Positions 1-6,589 of a stretch of 8,531 bases of DNA are shown one piece after another (the stretch's first letter is position 1; each line of letters begins with the position of its first letter). The notes under the pieces are model-generated. The model ran no database searches and was not told the origin of the DNA. It saw only the letters and a program-made list of their open reading frames with translations. Where the stretch lies: positions 12,792-21,322 of the forward strand of contig PXYR01000013.1 in NCBI GenBank assembly GCA_003023665.1, in the 5' to 3' direction. Source of the stretch: Bacteroidota bacterium. GTDB taxonomy: Bacteria; Bacteroidota; Bacteroidia; Flavobacteriales; Schleiferiaceae. The position numbers were made by a program, and so were the translations under genes.

Positions 1-806
1 CCGTCTATGTTACAAGTGTAGATTTCCATACTTGTAGGTTCTACTAAACCTTTTTGAAGTAACCCCTTGTATTTATCCACTTCTTCTTTTGTTGTTGGTC
101 GAGAGCTTCTAAAAACGAGTTTTTTTGAATCGGGACTAAAAAACGCTCCACCATCGTACCCTAATCCTGAAGTAACTTGTTTTATGTTGGATCCGTCAAT
201 ATCACAAACGTATAATTCTAAATCTCCGGATCGTGTGGAAGTAAATACGATATGCTCACCATTGGGGCTAACGGTGGCTTCTGCATCGTAACCAGGACCA
301 CTGATTAAAGTGTCAATTAGATTGCCCTTGAGATCACTGACATAGATATCAAAATCCTCATAAATTGGCCAAACATAGGCACCGCCTTCTCCACGTTCTG
401 GCACGGCAGGGCACGCGCTATCTCCAGTGAATGTTGAAGCGTATAGAATAGTAGTGTCTCCTGGAAGAAAATAGGCACAGGTGGTTCTGCCTAATCCATT
501 TGAAATCATTTGGGGTTCTTGTTCTAGTATGGTGTCTGTATCCCAGTTGAAAGCATAGATTTGGTCGCATTGATTACCCCATTTTTCCGCATTACTTTGA
601 AAGGTGAGCGAGCTACCGTCAAAGCTGAAATAAGCTTCAGCGTTATCGCCTCCATCTGTGAGCTGCCTTATGTTTTTAAAGTAGTCCTCACCTTGGTAGT
701 AAAGTTCACTGACCCAGGTAGCTCCGCTTGAAGCATCTGATTCTTTCTGGTTGTTGCAAGCCGCAAACACCAGCATGGATGTATAGAGTATGAATTGTTT
801 TGTCAT
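1..806 (-). CDS. Predicted lipoprotein with TolB/PD40-like beta-propeller repeats (3' end beyond the left edge)
   Basis: This reading frame starts at the ATG at 806-804 and stays open to the window edge, giving 268 residues with no stop, so the C-terminus is missing. The N-terminus is a short lipoprotein signal: hydrophobic residues 5-16, then Cys17 in the context LVFAAC, with Phe at -3 as a slightly unusual lipobox. After Cys17 the sequence NNQKESD is polar and acidic. The body carries repeats of the PD40/TolB propeller type: a weak one at about 55-72 (AYFSFDGSSLTFQS) and two clear ones at about 174-190 (ATVSPNGEHIVFTSTRSG) and 219-235 (AFFSPDSKKLVFRS), joined by a typical ELYVCDIDGSNIKQVT strand. 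Five further cysteines (80, 110, 132, 201, 265) could form disulfides. The gene starts 2 nt after the yidD stop and is probably co-transcribed with folE, cysS and yidD. Such propellers usually bind proteins or ligands in the envelope; the specific partner is unknown. It is not TolB itself, since no tol/pal genes are nearby and the anchor is a lipid. Confidence 0.85.
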   Translation of the reverse strand, partial: MTKQFILYTSMLVFAACNNQKESDASSGATWVSELYYQGEDYFKNIRQLTDGGDNAEAYFSFDGSSLTFQSNAEKWGNQCDQIYAFNWDTDTILEQEPQMISNGLGRTTCAYFLPGDTTILYASTFTGDSACPAVPERGEGGAYVWPIYEDFDIYVSDLKGNLIDTLISGPGYDAEATVSPNGEHIVFTSTRSGDLELYVCDIDGSNIKQVTSGLGYDGGAFFSPDSKKLVFRSSRPTTKEEVDKYKGLLQKGLVEPTSMEIYTCNID

Positions 807-808
807 GA

Positions 809-1078
809 TTAAGGGGTATTGTCTTTAAGTTGTTGTTCTAAATCGCTATCTGGAACCGGGTCCCATCCGTGACCGCCCCATGGGTGGCATGAGGCTATTC
901 GTTTAATGGATAAAGCAAACCCTTTAAAAGGTCCGTGCAGCTTTACAGCCTCTTGGGCATAGGCACTGCAGGTTGGTGTATAACGACAAGATGCTCCCGT
1001 GAATGGAGATATGAACTTCCTATATACCCAAATTATGAGTAATAAAGGGAAACCAAATATGTTTGAAAGTAACTTCAA
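809..1078 (-). CDS. yidD: Membrane protein insertion efficiency factor YidD
   Basis: An 89-residue protein of the YidD (DUF37) family, a small membrane-associated protein that assists insertion of proteins through the YidC/Sec route. The family signature is complete: a short hydrophobic, amphipathic N-terminus (about 9-19), then SPFTGASCRYTPTCSAYA (24-41) and CHPWGGHGWDPVP (64-76), with the conserved cysteines 31, 37 and 64. The length matches the usual 70-100 residues. The start is a TTG at 1078-1076. The frame is open upstream only to a stop at 1103-1105, and in that stretch and up to the conserved region I find no ATG or GTG, so TTG is the only plausible start. That start lies 2 nt after the cysS stop, and the next gene starts 2 nt after the yidD stop, which suggests translational coupling. 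No yidC, rnpA or rpmH lies beside it, so it is separated from its classical neighbours. Confidence 0.95.
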   Translation of the reverse strand: MKLLSNIFGFPLLLIIWVYRKFISPFTGASCRYTPTCSAYAQEAVKLHGPFKGFALSIKRIASCHPWGGHGWDPVPDSDLEQQLKDNTP

Positions 1079-1080
1079 AT

Positions 1081-2562
1081 TTAGATTTCGTAAGAGGTCC
1101 CGTTAGCTCCATCCTTCAATTTAATTCCTGCAGCTGCCAATTGATCCCGGATGATATCTGCAGTATTCCAATCTTTATTTTCTCTAGCCTTGGCACGCAA
1201 TGTAATTACAAGATCCATTGCTTTGTCCAAGGCGTCACTCTGAGAGCTTCCTTGTTCATCTAATTGCAGGCCAAGAATATCAAAAATGAAAGCATCCATT
1301 TTTTGTATGAATACATCCAAATCGGACTGTTCTAGTGGGATTTGATTCTCACTTTGGTTAATCATTTTAATAGCTTCAAATAGATGTGAAATCAAAATTG
1401 GGCTATTGAAATTATCGCTTAAGCTGAGGTAACATTTATCCAGCCAGGCTTGAAGATTCCAAGTACTTTCCTTTGAAGACGAAAGCCCTTGCAGTTTGAC
1501 CCATGCACTCATTAATTTTTGATGTCCCTTCTCCGCGGCGAGCAAGGCGTCATTTGAAAAATCTAAGACACTGCTATAGTGCGCTTGCATCATAAAAAAC
1601 CGTACCACGGAAGGGTTAAATCCTTTGACTAATAATGGATTGTCACCGTTGAATAATTCACTGGGGAGTATGGTATTTCCTGTGCTTTTGCTCATTCGTT
1701 TTCCGTTAAGCGTGAGCATATTAGCATGCATCCAATACTTAGCGCCTTTCTTTCCGTTTGTTGCTACATTCTGTGCAATTTCACATTCGTGATGTGGGAA
1801 TTTGAGATCCATTCCGCCTCCGTGAATATCAAACTCCTCTCCAAGATACTTGGTGCTCATTGCTGAGCATTCTAAATGCCAACCTGGAAATCCAATACCC
1901 CAAGGAGATGGCCATCTCATTATGTGAGAGGCAGATGCTTTTTTCCAAAGGGCGAAATCGGCTAAATTTCGTTTTTCATCTTGACCATCTAAAGCTCTCG
2001 AGCCTGCTTGAAGCTCATCCATTTTACGGCCAGAAAGTTCACCGTATGTACCTCCATCATGGTTGTAAGAATTGACATCAAAGTAAACAGAACCGTTACT
2101 TTCATAGGCCCATCCGCTATTGATTATGGCTTGAATCATTTCAATTTGCTCTACTATGTGTCCTGTAGCTGTGGGCTCTATGGATGGAGGTAGCGCATTG
2201 AGTTGATGCATGACCTTATGAAAATCAACGGTATAACGTTGTACGATTTCCATAGGTTCGAGCTCTTCGAGCCGGGCTTTCTTCGCAATTTTATCTTCTC
2301 CTTCGTCTGCATCATTTTCTAAATGACCTGCATCCGTTATATTACGAACATAACGGACTTTATAACCTAAGTGGGAGAGGTACCTGAATATGAAGTCAAA
2401 TGAAGTAAAGGTTCGCGCATTACCTAGATGCACATTTGAGTAAACAGTTGGACCACAAACATACATACCCACTCTTCCTTCGCTCACGGGAGTCAATAGT
2501 TCTTTTGAGCGACGCAAACTGTCTTCAACGTGAACGGGATATTGCTTATACAATGGGTCCAT
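1081..2562 (-). CDS. cysS: Cysteine--tRNA ligase (cysteinyl-tRNA synthetase)
   Basis: A complete 493-residue class I aminoacyl-tRNA synthetase that charges tRNA-Cys with cysteine in the cytoplasm using ATP. The catalytic Rossmann fold shows the cysteine-binding zinc site by family analogy: Cys36 (in YVCGPTVY), Cys232 (in WHLECSAMS), His257 and Glu261 (in FPHHECEIAQ). The HIGH signature is present as HLGN at 45-48 and the KMSKS loop as RMSKS at 289-293, followed by TGN. The segment ITDAGHLENDADEGEDK (75-91) and PPSIEPTATGHI (125-136) are typical of Bacteroidota enzymes. The anticodon-binding helical domain occupies roughly 320-460, and the tail with WNTADIIRDQLAAAGIKLKD (465-484) is the usual C-terminal motif. 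The ATG at 2562-2560 shares one base with the folE stop (TAATG), which fixes the start and indicates coupling. Nothing suggests inactivity; the HIGH and KMSKS variants look lineage-typical. Confidence 0.98.
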   Translation of the reverse strand: MDPLYKQYPVHVEDSLRRSKELLTPVSEGRVGMYVCGPTVYSNVHLGNARTFTSFDFIFRYLSHLGYKVRYVRNITDAGHLENDADEGEDKIAKKARLEELEPMEIVQRYTVDFHKVMHQLNALPPSIEPTATGHIVEQIEMIQAIINSGWAYESNGSVYFDVNSYNHDGGTYGELSGRKMDELQAGSRALDGQDEKRNLADFALWKKASASHIMRWPSPWGIGFPGWHLECSAMSTKYLGEEFDIHGGGMDLKFPHHECEIAQNVATNGKKGAKYWMHANMLTLNGKRMSKSTGNTILPSELFNGDNPLLVKGFNPSVVRFFMMQAHYSSVLDFSNDALLAAEKGHQKLMSAWVKLQGLSSSKESTWNLQAWLDKCYLSLSDNFNSPILISHLFEAIKMINQSENQIPLEQSDLDVFIQKMDAFIFDILGLQLDEQGSSQSDALDKAMDLVITLRAKARENKDWNTADIIRDQLAAAGIKLKDGANGTSYEI

Positions 2563-3245
2563 TAGGCACCGAAATCGGTCTTTAAATTGATGTAATTCAA
2601 GAATTCCTTTTTCTTGGTTTCTTCTTTAAAAACTCCTCCAAATTCTGCCGTTACCGTGGAACTTTCAATGTCTCGTATACCTCTGGAATTAACACAAAGG
2701 TGCTTAGCATCAATCACACACGCCACATCTTCAGTGTCTAAAACTTCTTGAAGGGCCAAAACTACTTGTCTAGTTAGACGCTCTTGCACCTGAGGACGTT
2801 TAGCATAATAATCTACTATTCGATTCATTTTGCTCAGGCCAACCACTTTGCCTTTTGAAATGTAAGCGACATGAGCCCGACCTATAATCGGTAGAAGGTG
2901 ATGCTCACAGGTTGAATACACCACAATATTTTTCTCCACGAGCATCTCATCATACCTGTAATTGTTTTCAAAAGTACTCATGCTTGGCTTGCGCTTGGGA
3001 TGTAAGCCCCCAAATGCCTCATTAACGTAAAGCTTAGCTACCCGATTAGGTGTGCCTTGAAGACTGTCATCCGTTAAATCCATTCCTAAGGTTTCTAAAA
3101 TTCCCCTGACATGATTGGAAATAATCTCAATTTTCTCTTCATCACTTTTTTCGAACGCATCAGCACGCAAAGGTGTGGTTGCGGAGAAGCTTTCATGAGC
3201 ATCGCCTATGGCTTCAAAAAGTATTTCATCTAAGTTACTAGGCAT
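2562..3245 (-). CDS. folE: GTP cyclohydrolase I
   Basis: A complete 227-residue type I GTP cyclohydrolase (FolE, not the FolE2/YciA class). It converts GTP to 7,8-dihydroneopterin triphosphate, the first step to tetrahydrofolate and a source for other pterins, in the cytoplasm as a homodecamer. The zinc ligands are visible as Cys113 and His116 in STCEHHLLPIIG and Cys184 in AKHLCVNSRG. The catalytic and substrate-binding segments follow in order: TPNRVAKLY (65-73), GRAHVAYISKGKVVGLSKMN (122-141), VDYYAKRPQVQERLT (144-158) and STVTAEFGG (196-204). The first 35 residues are variable, as is usual in this family. The ATG at 3245-3243 follows a 39-bp gap holding a good TAACTTTG promoter element, so folE probably leads the operon folE-cysS-yidD-lipoprotein. 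Its stop overlaps the cysS start by one base. Confidence is very high from the intact active-site motifs. Confidence 0.98.
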   Translation of the reverse strand: MPSNLDEILFEAIGDAHESFSATTPLRADAFEKSDEEKIEIISNHVRGILETLGMDLTDDSLQGTPNRVAKLYVNEAFGGLHPKRKPSMSTFENNYRYDEMLVEKNIVVYSTCEHHLLPIIGRAHVAYISKGKVVGLSKMNRIVDYYAKRPQVQERLTRQVVLALQEVLDTEDVACVIDAKHLCVNSRGIRDIESSTVTAEFGGVFKEETKKKEFLNYINLKTDFGA

Positions 3246-3248
3246 AAA

Positions 3249-3258
3249 TAACCGGTTA
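3249..3258. repeat. Perfect 10-bp palindrome just upstream of folE
   Basis: TAACCGGTTA reads identically on both strands and lies 4 bp upstream of the folE ATG, within the presumed 5' leader. Symmetry extends imperfectly by two more A/T pairs after one mismatch. It could be a small operator or simply chance. I do not recognise it as a known regulator's site. Confidence 0.3.
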
Positions 3259-3270
3259 ATTTTAGGGGCG

Positions 3271-3278
3271 CAAAGTTA
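3271..3278 (-). promoter_or_regulatory. Probable Bacteroidota-type -7 promoter element for folE
   Basis: On the minus strand this reads TAACTTTG, an exact match to the TAnnTTTG element used by the primary sigma factor of Bacteroidota. It sits 7 nt past the stop of the upstream propeller gene and 25 nt before the folE ATG, which would give a leader of roughly 20 nt. No clear TTG-type -33 element lies at the usual 17-23 bp spacing; the nearest TTG (3294-3292) is only 13 bp away. The same eight-base pattern also occurs within genes (205-212, 6853-6860, 7753-7760), so the support comes from its position in one of the few gaps. It would drive folE, cysS, yidD and the lipoprotein gene. Confidence 0.55.
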
Positions 3279-3284
3279 CATGAA

Positions 3285-6200
3285 TCAATCCCAATATGGA
3301 ACTCCTTGGCTCTGTGCTTTTTCTTCTAATTCATCAATCTGCTTTTCAATCGATTCTAGAGCCATCGCGGCATCTTTTATCATTGCCTGAGCATCGTCTA
3401 ACATATTTTTCATAGAACCCGTTGGGGCACCTCTATGGTTCCATGCTCCCCAAGCAAGAATACCTACTACATCCCCTAGAGATGGAACCGTTTCCATTTC
3501 ACGTTTGGTACGAGAAGGATCGCCGTTCAGGAGTAGGCTTAGCTCTTTCAATTTGACGTCAATGCCTCTTGCAGCCTGCAAATCTGTTGTTGAAGCTCCC
3601 ACGGTGTTTCTAAAGCCAGCACGTAATTCGTTTAGCTCGTCCTTTAATTCGTTAAATTCATATTCGATACGATTTGCCTCCGCATAGACTTCATCAATCT
3701 TAGCATTGAATTCATAGTCAATCTCCTCGTAGTTATACAAATGATTTACCTCAAATTCATGATCTGAAATCAATTCTTTAAGTTCTCCATTAGTTGAGCG
3801 CATTACAGATATATGATACGTTCCGGGCTTTACAAAGGTTGTCGTACTAGGATTTGTTTTTGGCTCTCCATTAGAATTAATACTAGCCTTACTGCTGTAT
3901 TTAGCGTTCCATGTAAACCGCTCTATACCTTTAAAGTCGCCCCGAGTAAAACGCGCGACTTCTGATCCTTGGTCGTCTTTAATGGTATACAATAAGTACG
4001 GTGTTTCCTCCCAATCTTCCGCGCGCAATTGGTCCATAGTAGGGTAGTGGGGTAATTCATTATTCGCCTCTGGACGTGCATCTTTAACTCTTGTTGCTCC
4101 TTCTGCTAGGTGAAGTTGAAAGGTTACACCCATGGGTGGATTTTTTGAACGATAGTGCTGTCCACCTTTATAACCCATACCGCCAATGTTGGCTCTTTGG
4201 AATAATAAGCCAGGCTTGGTTGAAAAGAATGCAGCTTCTTGCTCTAAGACATAATTAAGCTCTCTCAAAGGGGAATAATTATCTAAAACATAAAACCCTC
4301 TTCCAAAAGTTGCTAATACTAGATCATTTTCTCTTTCTTGAATGGCAATGTCCTTGACTGCAATAGTTGGTAGACCACCCTTTAGTTGTGCCCAGTTTTC
4401 TCCGCCGTTTAGCGTGAAAAATAATCCAAATTCGGTACCTGCGAATAGCAGGTCTGGATTAATTGGATCTTCTACTAAGGAATAGACTGTTCCGCGATTA
4501 GGTAAATCGCTAGCAATGCCCTCCCAGCTTTTTCCGCCATTGGCGCTTTTATAAATGTAGGGCTTAAAATCACCATTTTTGTGATTGTTGAACACCACAT
4601 AAACTAGATCTTTCTGGTGTGAAGAAAGCACAATATCTTGAACATAAACAAGAGGAAGACTCAACGACCCCACTTTAGTCTTTGGCAATTCGGTGAAGTT
4701 TTTAATGCTCGACCATGTTTTTCCATCGTCGCTTGTTTTCCAAACTAAACCATCGTCCGTTCCGGCCCAAAGTTCACCAGAATTGTTCGGGTGCTCTCTC
4801 AAGGTTACAATATTGCCGTAAATAGAGGTGCTTTTGTGCAGTGCAATAGCCTCTGGACCCCAATATCTGTCCATAATCGGTAAAGTATTACGGTCTATTT
4901 GACGGGATAAATCTTCAGAAATGACTTGCCATGATCCGCCGCGATCCTCTGATTTGAAGACTTTATTTGCTGCAAAGTAAATGGTCTTTTTGGCATGCTT
5001 GCTTGTGAGTAGAGGCGCGTCCCAATTCCAACGGTATGCAGGTTCTTTATACCTAGGTTGCGGCTGTATGGGTGTTTTTTCTCCAGTTTGTTTGTTAAAC
5101 CTGACTAGCCAGCCATATTGTGCTTGTGCATAAACAATATTAGGGTCTTCTGGATCAGTAGCACTTTCAAAACCGTCGCCTCCATTGGTAACAATCCAAT
5201 CACTATTAATAATTCCTCTTCTATTGATGGTTTGAGAAGGTCCGCCTAAGGAGTTGTTGTCTTGAGTTCCTCCATACACATTGTAGAATGGCCAATCATT
5301 ATCAACTGCAACTCGGTAAAACTGAATCGTTGGAAGGTTTGCGCGCCAATTCCAATTAGCCATTTCATCCCAGGTCTCATAAAGTCCTCCGTCCGTTCCG
5401 ATTAGCATGTGTTTGGTGTTTGTTGGATCAATCCACAAGCAATGGTTATCTACATGCTTTAATTTCTTTGGTATGCGATTAAAGTTTTTACCGCCATCGT
5501 TGCTTACGTGAGCGTAGGTATCCATGCTGTAAACTGTATTTTCCTTAGTTGGATGCGCTATGAGTTCTACATAGTAATTACCGCTTGTTTCATGCCCACT
5601 TTGCTTGCTCCAACTTTCTCCGCGATCAGTACTCTTGTACATTCCATGACCTTCAACTGTAGCATACAGAATGTCTGGATTTGCCGGACTAATATCCATA
5701 CCAATTCGGCCAACATTGCCTCCAGGGAATCCACCTCCTACTTTATTCCAGTTTTGTCCTCCGTCAATACTTTTATAGAGCGCACTTTCAGGGCCTCCAC
5801 TTAGATGGGTGTAAACGTGTCTTCTTCTTTGATGAGCAGCTGCGTAAAGCACATTTGGATTTCTAGGGTCCATATGAATTTCATTAAATCCAGTGTGCTC
5901 ACTAACTTCCAGAATTCTATTCCAATTTTGCCCCCCATCGTTAGACTCATAAATCCCTCGATCACCTCCTTTTTTCCATAGAGGTCCGTAGGCTGCCACG
6001 TATACATGGTTCGAATTGGTAGGATCAATCGCAATCATACCAATATGTTCACTTTCTTTAAGCCCAGTATTTGTCCAGGATTTGCCCCCATCTCTACTAA
6101 CATAAACCCCGTCACCGTATGCTACAGATCTTTGATTGTTGTTTTCTCCAGAACCCACCCAAATCGTGTTGGTATTGTTTGGGTCTATTTCAATACACCC

Positions 6201-6488
6201 CGTACTGTAGGAATTTTCATTGTCAAAAATCGCTTTCCAGGTTGTTCCGTTATTTGATGTTTTCCAAACGCCGCCTGAAGCCAGTGCTAAGTACATTTCA
6301 GCACTATTGTTTGGATTGACTGCTAAATCTGCAATTCGCCCAGATGTTGTGGCTGGTCCAATGTCTCTAAATTTAAATGCACTTGTATTGGCACTGGTCC
6401 AAGAAGGTGCGTCGTCTTTTGATTTTCTCTGGCTGTATCCAGATAATGTGATGGTCAAGGCAAATAAAAGCGTCCAAAACTTTTGCAT
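3285..6488 (-). CDS. Large secreted Asp-box (BNR/sortilin-like) beta-propeller protein
   Basis: A complete 1067-residue exported protein. The signal peptide covers about residues 1-20 (Lys3, hydrophobic 4-16, then SGYSQ). Ten Asp boxes (S-x-D-x-G-x-x-W type) follow at about 78, 131, 182, 240, 286, 329, 513, 586, 648 and 692, most preceded by an IDPxNxxxxY strand, as in VPS10/sortilin-type and BNR propellers. Six boxes come first, then a box-free stretch (337-512) with YGGTQDNNSLGGP and NGGDGFES, then four more, which suggests two propellers. The motif ATFGRGFYVLDNYSPLRE (726-743) closes the propeller part and is typical of this Bacteroidota family. Residues 745-910 look like beta-sandwich material, and about 920-1060 are helical and rich in Glu/Lys, probably coiled coil. 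There is no Cys lipobox and no recognisable type IX secretion C-terminal domain, so a periplasmic site is likely. Databases often label such proteins glycosyl hydrolases, but no catalytic motif supports that. The function is unknown, perhaps binding or scaffolding. Confidence 0.9.
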   Translation of the reverse strand: MQKFWTLLFALTITLSGYSQRKSKDDAPSWTSANTSAFKFRDIGPATTSGRIADLAVNPNNSAEMYLALASGGVWKTSNNGTTWKAIFDNENSYSTGCIEIDPNNTNTIWVGSGENNNQRSVAYGDGVYVSRDGGKSWTNTGLKESEHIGMIAIDPTNSNHVYVAAYGPLWKKGGDRGIYESNDGGQNWNRILEVSEHTGFNEIHMDPRNPNVLYAAAHQRRRHVYTHLSGGPESALYKSIDGGQNWNKVGGGFPGGNVGRIGMDISPANPDILYATVEGHGMYKSTDRGESWSKQSGHETSGNYYVELIAHPTKENTVYSMDTYAHVSNDGGKNFNRIPKKLKHVDNHCLWIDPTNTKHMLIGTDGGLYETWDEMANWNWRANLPTIQFYRVAVDNDWPFYNVYGGTQDNNSLGGPSQTINRRGIINSDWIVTNGGDGFESATDPEDPNIVYAQAQYGWLVRFNKQTGEKTPIQPQPRYKEPAYRWNWDAPLLTSKHAKKTIYFAANKVFKSEDRGGSWQVISEDLSRQIDRNTLPIMDRYWGPEAIALHKSTSIYGNIVTLREHPNNSGELWAGTDDGLVWKTSDDGKTWSSIKNFTELPKTKVGSLSLPLVYVQDIVLSSHQKDLVYVVFNNHKNGDFKPYIYKSANGGKSWEGIASDLPNRGTVYSLVEDPINPDLLFAGTEFGLFFTLNGGENWAQLKGGLPTIAVKDIAIQERENDLVLATFGRGFYVLDNYSPLRELNYVLEQEAAFFSTKPGLLFQRANIGGMGYKGGQHYRSKNPPMGVTFQLHLAEGATRVKDARPEANNELPHYPTMDQLRAEDWEETPYLLYTIKDDQGSEVARFTRGDFKGIERFTWNAKYSSKASINSNGEPKTNPSTTTFVKPGTYHISVMRSTNGELKELISDHEFEVNHLYNYEEIDYEFNAKIDEVYAEANRIEYEFNELKDELNELRAGFRNTVGASTTDLQAARGIDVKLKELSLLLNGDPSRTKREMETVPSLGDVVGILAWGAWNHRGAPTGSMKNMLDDAQAMIKDAAMALESIEKQIDELEEKAQSQGVPYWD

Positions 6489-6589
6489 AATTCTGATCTA
6501 AGAAGGTTATATGATTCTACAATAATTCAACAGTAGAAATTCGTTTGAGTTTAGGTTGATGCAAATTAAACTAAAACGACTAAAAAACC
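6489..6589 (-). other. 101-bp gap between the barrel gene and the propeller gene
   Basis: This is the largest non-coding stretch in the window and is AT-rich. On the minus strand it starts just after the barrel gene's stop with a run of six T, but no GC-rich stem precedes it, so I do not call a terminator. No exact TAnnTTTG element is present; TTAATTTG at 6569-6562 is a one-mismatch match and could be a weak promoter for the propeller gene. An inverted repeat (6515-6538) lies between it and the ATG. No Shine-Dalgarno-like motif is evident, as is common in this phylum. Confidence 0.5.
6515..6538. repeat. Inverted repeat in the leader of the propeller gene
   Basis: TTCTAC at 6515-6520 and GTAGAA at 6533-6538 are perfect 6-bp inverted arms around a 12-nt spacer. 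The element lies 26 nt upstream of the propeller gene's ATG. It could be an operator or a weak RNA hairpin in the leader. In AT-rich DNA such a short repeat can also arise by chance. Confidence 0.35.

Noticed and set aside
67..291. Plus-strand frame of 74 codons at the left edge.
   Set aside because: The minus strand here encodes clear PD40 propeller repeats with a lipoprotein signal; the plus frame has no recognisable features.
1063..2193. Plus-strand open frames opposite cysS and yidD (1063-1263, 1860-2075, 2008-2193).
   Set aside because: They are shadows of a well-conserved synthetase and have no protein-like features.
3285..6488. Glycosidase (sialidase) activity of the large Asp-box protein.
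   Set aside because: Asp boxes are structural and occur in many non-enzymatic propellers; I see no sialidase Arg triad context or FRIP motif.
5508..6501. Plus-strand open frames of 66-98 codons opposite the propeller gene (5508-5804, 6006-6257, 6119-6319, 6220-6501).
   Set aside because: They lie antisense to a gene with clear repeats and a signal peptide, show no recognisable motif, and overlap one another.
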